From positions 62,001 through 126,000 of the forward strand of contig CALVCS010000009.1 in the NCBI GenBank assembly GCA_944326035.1: DNA of 64,000 bases, in the 5' to 3' direction. Source of the DNA: an uncultured Alistipes sp. (GTDB lineage: Bacteria; Bacteroidota; Bacteroidia; Bacteroidales; Rikenellaceae). The position numbers and the translations under genes are program-made. The notes beneath the pieces were generated by a model. It was not told where the DNA came from. It saw only the letters and a list, made by a program, of their open reading frames with translations, and made no database searches. Positions 61,057 to 64,000 of the stretch are shown here, piece after piece (the first letter of the stretch is position 1; each line of letters starts with the position of its first letter).

Positions 61057-62228
61057 AGGTCACCTCCTTGTCTGAACAGCAGGGCTGCATTACACCCTCC
61101 GAAACCGGAGAGTAACTTGATGAAACTTTTTCGTTGGGTCGTTGCGTGGGTGGCGGAGAGGCGCAGCGGGTGGGAGACGCCGCAGTGGACATACCCCCGG
61201 GTTCCCAGAATAGTCTGATCGTCGAGGGCGTACATGGAGAGCACGGTTTCCAGCAGACCGGCCGCTCCCATGGTGTGTCCGAAATAGCCTTTGAGGCCGT
61301 TCACCGGGACATCGGACAAACCGGCCCGATCGATGGCAATCGCCTCCATCTCATCGTTGTAAGGCGTGGCGGTTCCGTGGGCATTGAGGAAGGCCAACTC
61401 CTCGGGGGGCGTATCTTGCAAAACGGCACGTAAGGTGCGGTAACATCCTTCTCCGGTACGGGAGGGGCCGGAGATATGGTTGGCATCGTTACGGATAGCT
61501 CCGCGGCAGGCGATCCAATCTGTGGGTCCGATTTCGTCGACCGGGCGTCGGGTATAGAGCAGCGTAGCGGCGGCCTCTCCCAGATTCAGCCCCTGGCGAT
61601 CGCGGTCGAAGGGTTGGCAGGGAAGCGGCGAGAGGGCTTTGAAGGATTGAAATCCGGAGACAATGAATTTCGATTGTTGGTCGGCCCCGACGACAATGGC
61701 GTGGTCGCAACGACCCTGCTGGAGGGCCCGCATGGCGGCGATTTGCGCACAGAGGCCGGATGTGCAGGCGTTCGAAATGACGATCGGGGGATTCGGGTTG
61801 TGAAAGAAATCGCAGATACGTTGCGCCGAATATCCGGGCAGGACGTCGGGTCGGTACCGATTTTCGGTTTCCAATCGTGCGACGTTGCCTTTGGTGGTCG
61901 ACAGAAAGAATCTGACGCGGTCTGAGGCCGGATCGACCGAACTTTGCTCCAGGGCTCGGGAGATGGAGAGAATCGCCATTTTTTCAAAAAAGGAGTAGGT
62001 CTCCAGGGCTCGGATGGAGTAGTGGGCGTCCAAGGCTTGATCGATGGCTTTGCGGTCGAGCAGGGAGGCGACGAACGGTTCGGGTACCCCCCACAAGCCT
62101 TCATAGCGGCGCAGAGCGCTTTGCCCCGCCTTGACGGCGCGGTAGCTCTCTGCAGAGGTCATCCCCAGCGGAGTGAGCAGGTTATCGCCCTCTTTGACGA
62201 TCAATTCATGTTCCAGCGTTCTTTCCAT
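61050..62228 (-). CDS. beta-ketoacyl synthase
   Basis: 392 residues. The triad is Cys155 (ISNACTSGLCAQ), His284 (LNAHGTATPYND) and His318 (GLKGYFGHTMGAAG). It is the second catalytically complete ketosynthase of the cluster, more divergent than the FabF-type one (58958-60160), and may start or finish the chain. Its start overlaps the thioesterase gene by 28 bases. Position and family fit the second ketosynthase of aryl polyene clusters (ApeO/ApeR type); which one cannot be said. Confidence 0.9.
   Translation of the reverse strand: MERTLEHELIVKEGDNLLTPLGMTSAESYRAVKAGQSALRRYEGLWGVPEPFVASLLDRKAIDQALDAHYSIRALETYSFFEKMAILSISRALEQSSVDPASDRVRFFLSTTKGNVARLETENRYRPDVLPGYSAQRICDFFHNPNPPIVISNACTSGLCAQIAAMRALQQGRCDHAIVVGADQQSKFIVSGFQSFKALSPLPCQPFDRDRQGLNLGEAAATLLYTRRPVDEIGPTDWIACRGAIRNDANHISGPSRTGEGCYRTLRAVLQDTPPEELAFLNAHGTATPYNDEMEAIAIDRAGLSDVPVNGLKGYFGHTMGAAGLLETVLSMYALDDQTILGTRGYVHCGVSHPLRLSATHATTQRKSFIKLLSGFGGCNAALLFRQGGDLC
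61059..61068 (-). promoter_or_regulatory. strong Shine-Dalgarno sequence of the half-ketosynthase gene
   Basis: On the minus strand AAGGAGGTGA stands 2 bases before the ATG at 61056, inside the coding sequence of the preceding gene. It is nearly the full complement of the 16S rRNA 3' end, which is rare in Bacteroidota, where SD motifs are mostly absent. Confidence 0.75.
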
Positions 62229-62641
62229 TTTGCATAAAACTCCGGGGTGATCCAGACCAATCGGTACTCTTTGTCCATGAATACCTGTACGCTGTGGCCG
62301 GTGGCCAGCAGTTGATTGGTTTGGGCGTGGTGTATTTCGTAATCGAAGACGATTTTGGCGGCTTCGGTGGGACGGTAATGGATGTCGATGCGGCAGGGCA
62401 TGCCATAGATGATCGGGGCCTTGTACTGAAAGGAGAGCTCGACCAGCGGGGCATAGTATCCTTGCCCGAAAATATCCAGGTATCCCAATCCGTACCGGGC
62501 TCCGAAGGCCTCCCGGGCATCTTCGAAATAGAGCGGATAGGAGCCGTGCCAGACGATATTCATCGAATCCACTTCGCTGAAGCGGACTTCGAACGTTTTG
62601 GAGGCGACCAGCTCTTTGGTTATTTTCTTATCGCTTTTCAT
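62201..62641 (-). CDS. acyl-CoA/ACP thioesterase, 4HBT (YbgC) type
   Basis: 146 residues of the hotdog fold. The active-site block SEVDSMNIVWHGSYPLYFED has Asp25 and His32 as in 4-hydroxybenzoyl-CoA thioesterases. It could release or edit chains on the ACP. It overlaps the ketosynthase gene by 28 bases and its start is 6 bases from the end of the dehydratase gene. Similar genes are regular in aryl polyene clusters. Confidence 0.88.
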   Translation of the reverse strand: MKSDKKITKELVASKTFEVRFSEVDSMNIVWHGSYPLYFEDAREAFGARYGLGYLDIFGQGYYAPLVELSFQYKAPIIYGMPCRIDIHYRPTEAAKIVFDYEIHHAQTNQLLATGHSVQVFMDKEYRLVWITPEFYAKWKERWNMN

Positions 62642-62647
62642 GATCGG

Positions 62648-63082
62648 TCAGTTTTGGGCGTCGATCTCGCTCAGGGCGATTTTCATTTGGGCCGTTGCGA
62701 TGATTTCGTCAGCGACACGCACGGTGGCCTGTACCAGCACCATCCGAAAGACCTCTTCCAGGTTTTCGATCTCGGTCCGGAGGGTCTCGCCGCACCGTGG
62801 ACAACGCTGGATCTCCAGGTTGCGGATGGCGCCGATAAAACCCAGTTTGACGCTTTCGGCGTGGAGCAGATTGATGTACCCCATACGGGTGGCGCAGGTT
62901 TGGGCGATGTTTTCGATCAGGCCTGCCTCTTGGAGCCTTCCCTCTTCGCAGAAGAGATGATCGGGCGGGACGGTAAAACGCGTCACGGTCCGCCGCTCAT
63001 CGAAATGGACGAGCCGGTCGATCAGAATGAACGGCGGGCGTTGCGGCAGCAGTTCGAGTATGTCGATCGCTTCGAAATTCAT
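62648..63082 (-). CDS. divergent hotdog dehydratase (ApeP/FabZ-like)
   Basis: 144 residues from the ATG at 63082; the frame upstream lies in the acyltransferase gene. LELLPQRPPFILIDRL is the FabZ start, and HLFCEEGRLQEAGLIENIAQ is in the place of the catalytic block with FxxxGxxxxxGL(I)E but lacks the usual HFPG; His42 may serve. A CRCG-like pair of Cys (CPRCGETLRTE) is unusual for the family. It is the dehydratase of the first part of the cluster and probably works with the FabF-type ketosynthase pair. Confidence 0.78.
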   Translation of the reverse strand: MNFEAIDILELLPQRPPFILIDRLVHFDERRTVTRFTVPPDHLFCEEGRLQEAGLIENIAQTCATRMGYINLLHAESVKLGFIGAIRNLEIQRCPRCGETLRTEIENLEEVFRMVLVQATVRVADEIIATAQMKIALSEIDAQN

Positions 63083-63086
63083 AGCC

Positions 63087-64000
63087 TTATTGCCAGAAAT
63101 TGTAGTAGTTAAACCATTGGGTCGGATATTGGCGAACGATCGTTTCCAGTTGTTGGGCAAAACGTTGGGCGGTTTGTTCCATCCGAACGCGTTTGGGGGT
63201 TTGGGCATCCCCGGTGTCGATGCGGTTCACAAAGATCCGATACTTTTTGACGCCCACCTTCAGGACAAAGATCGAGAGCAGGGCGACATCCCGTTGGATG
63301 GCCAAGGCGAACGGACCCAGGGGAAAGCGAGCCGGAGCCCCCAGAAACGAACAGACGACGCTTTTGGCCGATCCGAATGTCCGATCGCCGGGCATGCCGA
63401 CGATATTTCCCTCGATCAGGGCCTGGTTGGCCACAAACAGGTGCGACAGATCCGATTGGACGGGGACCATCTCGATGTTGTGTCCGGCGAAACATTTGGA
63501 CCGGTTCTGCATGATGGTTGCCTGTTCCCCGGCGTAGACCAGGGCATAGAACCGTTTTTCTTCGGGATGGAGTGCGTAACCGGCCAGTTCATAGTTGCCG
63601 ATGTGGGCGCTGACCATCACAAATCCTTCGGGACGGGCGACCAGCTCCCGGTAGTATTCGTTGTGTTCGATATCGACCTGAAAGCGCTGTCCGGCATAGA
63701 CCGCAAAACGGTCCAGAATCACCTGCCCGAAGCGGTAGTGGTTGACGTATACCGCGCGAAGGGTTTTCCAGCGTCCGTATCCAAGTCGTTCGCGGAAGAA
63801 TCGTTGGATGGCCCGCCGATTTTTCCGGTGAATGAACAGGTAGAAGAAAGCGACCACGGCCATGACGACATACAGGACACGGATGTCGATTCGGCGAAAC
63901 AGCCCGATCAGCGAGCGCAGCATCCAGGGTTGTCCGTCGGTTTTTCCTTGCCACTGTTCGTGCGAGGGTTCGTTCAGCGGGTCGATCTTCGTTGCGGACG
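63087..64000 (-). CDS. LpxL/HtrB-type acyltransferase (partial, runs off the window)
   Basis: At least 304 residues. The reading frame stays open to the window edge at 64000, past an internal ATG at 63923; the extra residues include WQGKTDGQPW, which is the conserved start of this acyltransferase group, so the true start lies beyond the window. It has a membrane segment (VLYVVMAVVAFFYLFIHR) and the LpxL blocks MVSAHIGNYELAGYAL (His, near residue 130) and MPGDRTFGSAKSVVCSFLGA. It should transfer the polyene or an acyl chain to a lipid. It is the first gene of the cluster seen here, 4 bases before the dehydratase gene. Confidence 0.85.
   Translation of the reverse strand, partial: SATKIDPLNEPSHEQWQGKTDGQPWMLRSLIGLFRRIDIRVLYVVMAVVAFFYLFIHRKNRRAIQRFFRERLGYGRWKTLRAVYVNHYRFGQVILDRFAVYAGQRFQVDIEHNEYYRELVARPEGFVMVSAHIGNYELAGYALHPEEKRFYALVYAGEQATIMQNRSKCFAGHNIEMVPVQSDLSHLFVANQALIEGNIVGMPGDRTFGSAKSVVCSFLGAPARFPLGPFALAIQRDVALLSIFVLKVGVKKYRIFVNRIDTGDAQTPKRVRMEQTAQRFAQQLETIVRQYPTQWFNYYNFWQ

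Overview
The window is a chromosomal segment of a Bacteroidota bacterium, most likely of the order Bacteroidales; I cannot fix the genus. The evidence is the Bacteroidota type -7 box (TAnnTTTG) in front of many genes, the general lack of Shine-Dalgarno sequences, FimA/Mfa-type (type V) fimbrial genes with their DUF3575, OmpA-like and FimB/Mfa2 partners, and a large aryl polyene/flexirubin-type pigment-lipid gene cluster.

Left part (1-15.9 kb), mostly core functions: thioredoxin; a secreted stand-alone TonB-plug-like protein; a FucP-like sugar permease followed by a RbsD/FucU-like lipoprotein; a very large PEP/pyruvate-binding (PPDK_N) protein with receiver-like N-terminal domains; a calycin-like lipoprotein; tRNA-Thr(CGT); asparagine synthetase B; formate-tetrahydrofolate ligase; ferritin; a DUF4153 membrane protein; and two GNAT acetyltransferases.

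Middle (16.1-27.7 kb): a tripartite RND multidrug efflux operon (adaptor, pump, outer membrane channel) with a TetR regulator as its last gene and a divergent AraC regulator. Then come a DUF3137 membrane protein, a secreted propeller-like protein and a PepSY-domain membrane protein.

Surface region (28.1-42.2 kb): a lipoprotein that joins a fimbrillin-like N-terminus to the front of an IdeS/Mac-type cysteine protease domain and stops before the catalytic His/Asp. It is followed by a fimbrial operon: DUF3575 protein, OmpA/TPR protein, FimB/Mfa2-like anchor, and four paralogous fimbrillin lipoproteins (676, 684, 683 and 929 aa). All four carry a conserved C-terminal module resembling FISUMP/C-type-lectin-like domains. 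The module is doubled in the last gene, and in the first three genes its end is markedly poorer in G+C than the N-terminal half.

Right part: a zinc alcohol dehydrogenase and a DHA2 drug exporter. From 64 kb leftwards to 45.2 kb on the minus strand there is a tightly packed, translationally coupled aryl polyene/flexirubin-type cluster that enters from beyond the right edge. In transcription order: LpxL-like acyltransferase (cut by the window end), hotdog dehydratase, thioesterase, ketosynthase, half-ketosynthase, ACP, ketosynthase, chain-length-factor-like protein, small EamA/SMR-like membrane protein, LolA-like carrier, LolB-like protein, second dehydratase, glycosyltransferase 2, PlsC-type acyltransferase, two phytoene-desaturase/retinol-saturase-like oxidoreductases, AMP-forming ligase, another acyltransferase, and a MMPL exporter fused to acyltransferase and methyltransferase-like domains. 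These genes can together make a polyunsaturated chain on ACP, move it to a lipid or sugar carrier and export it to the outer membrane.
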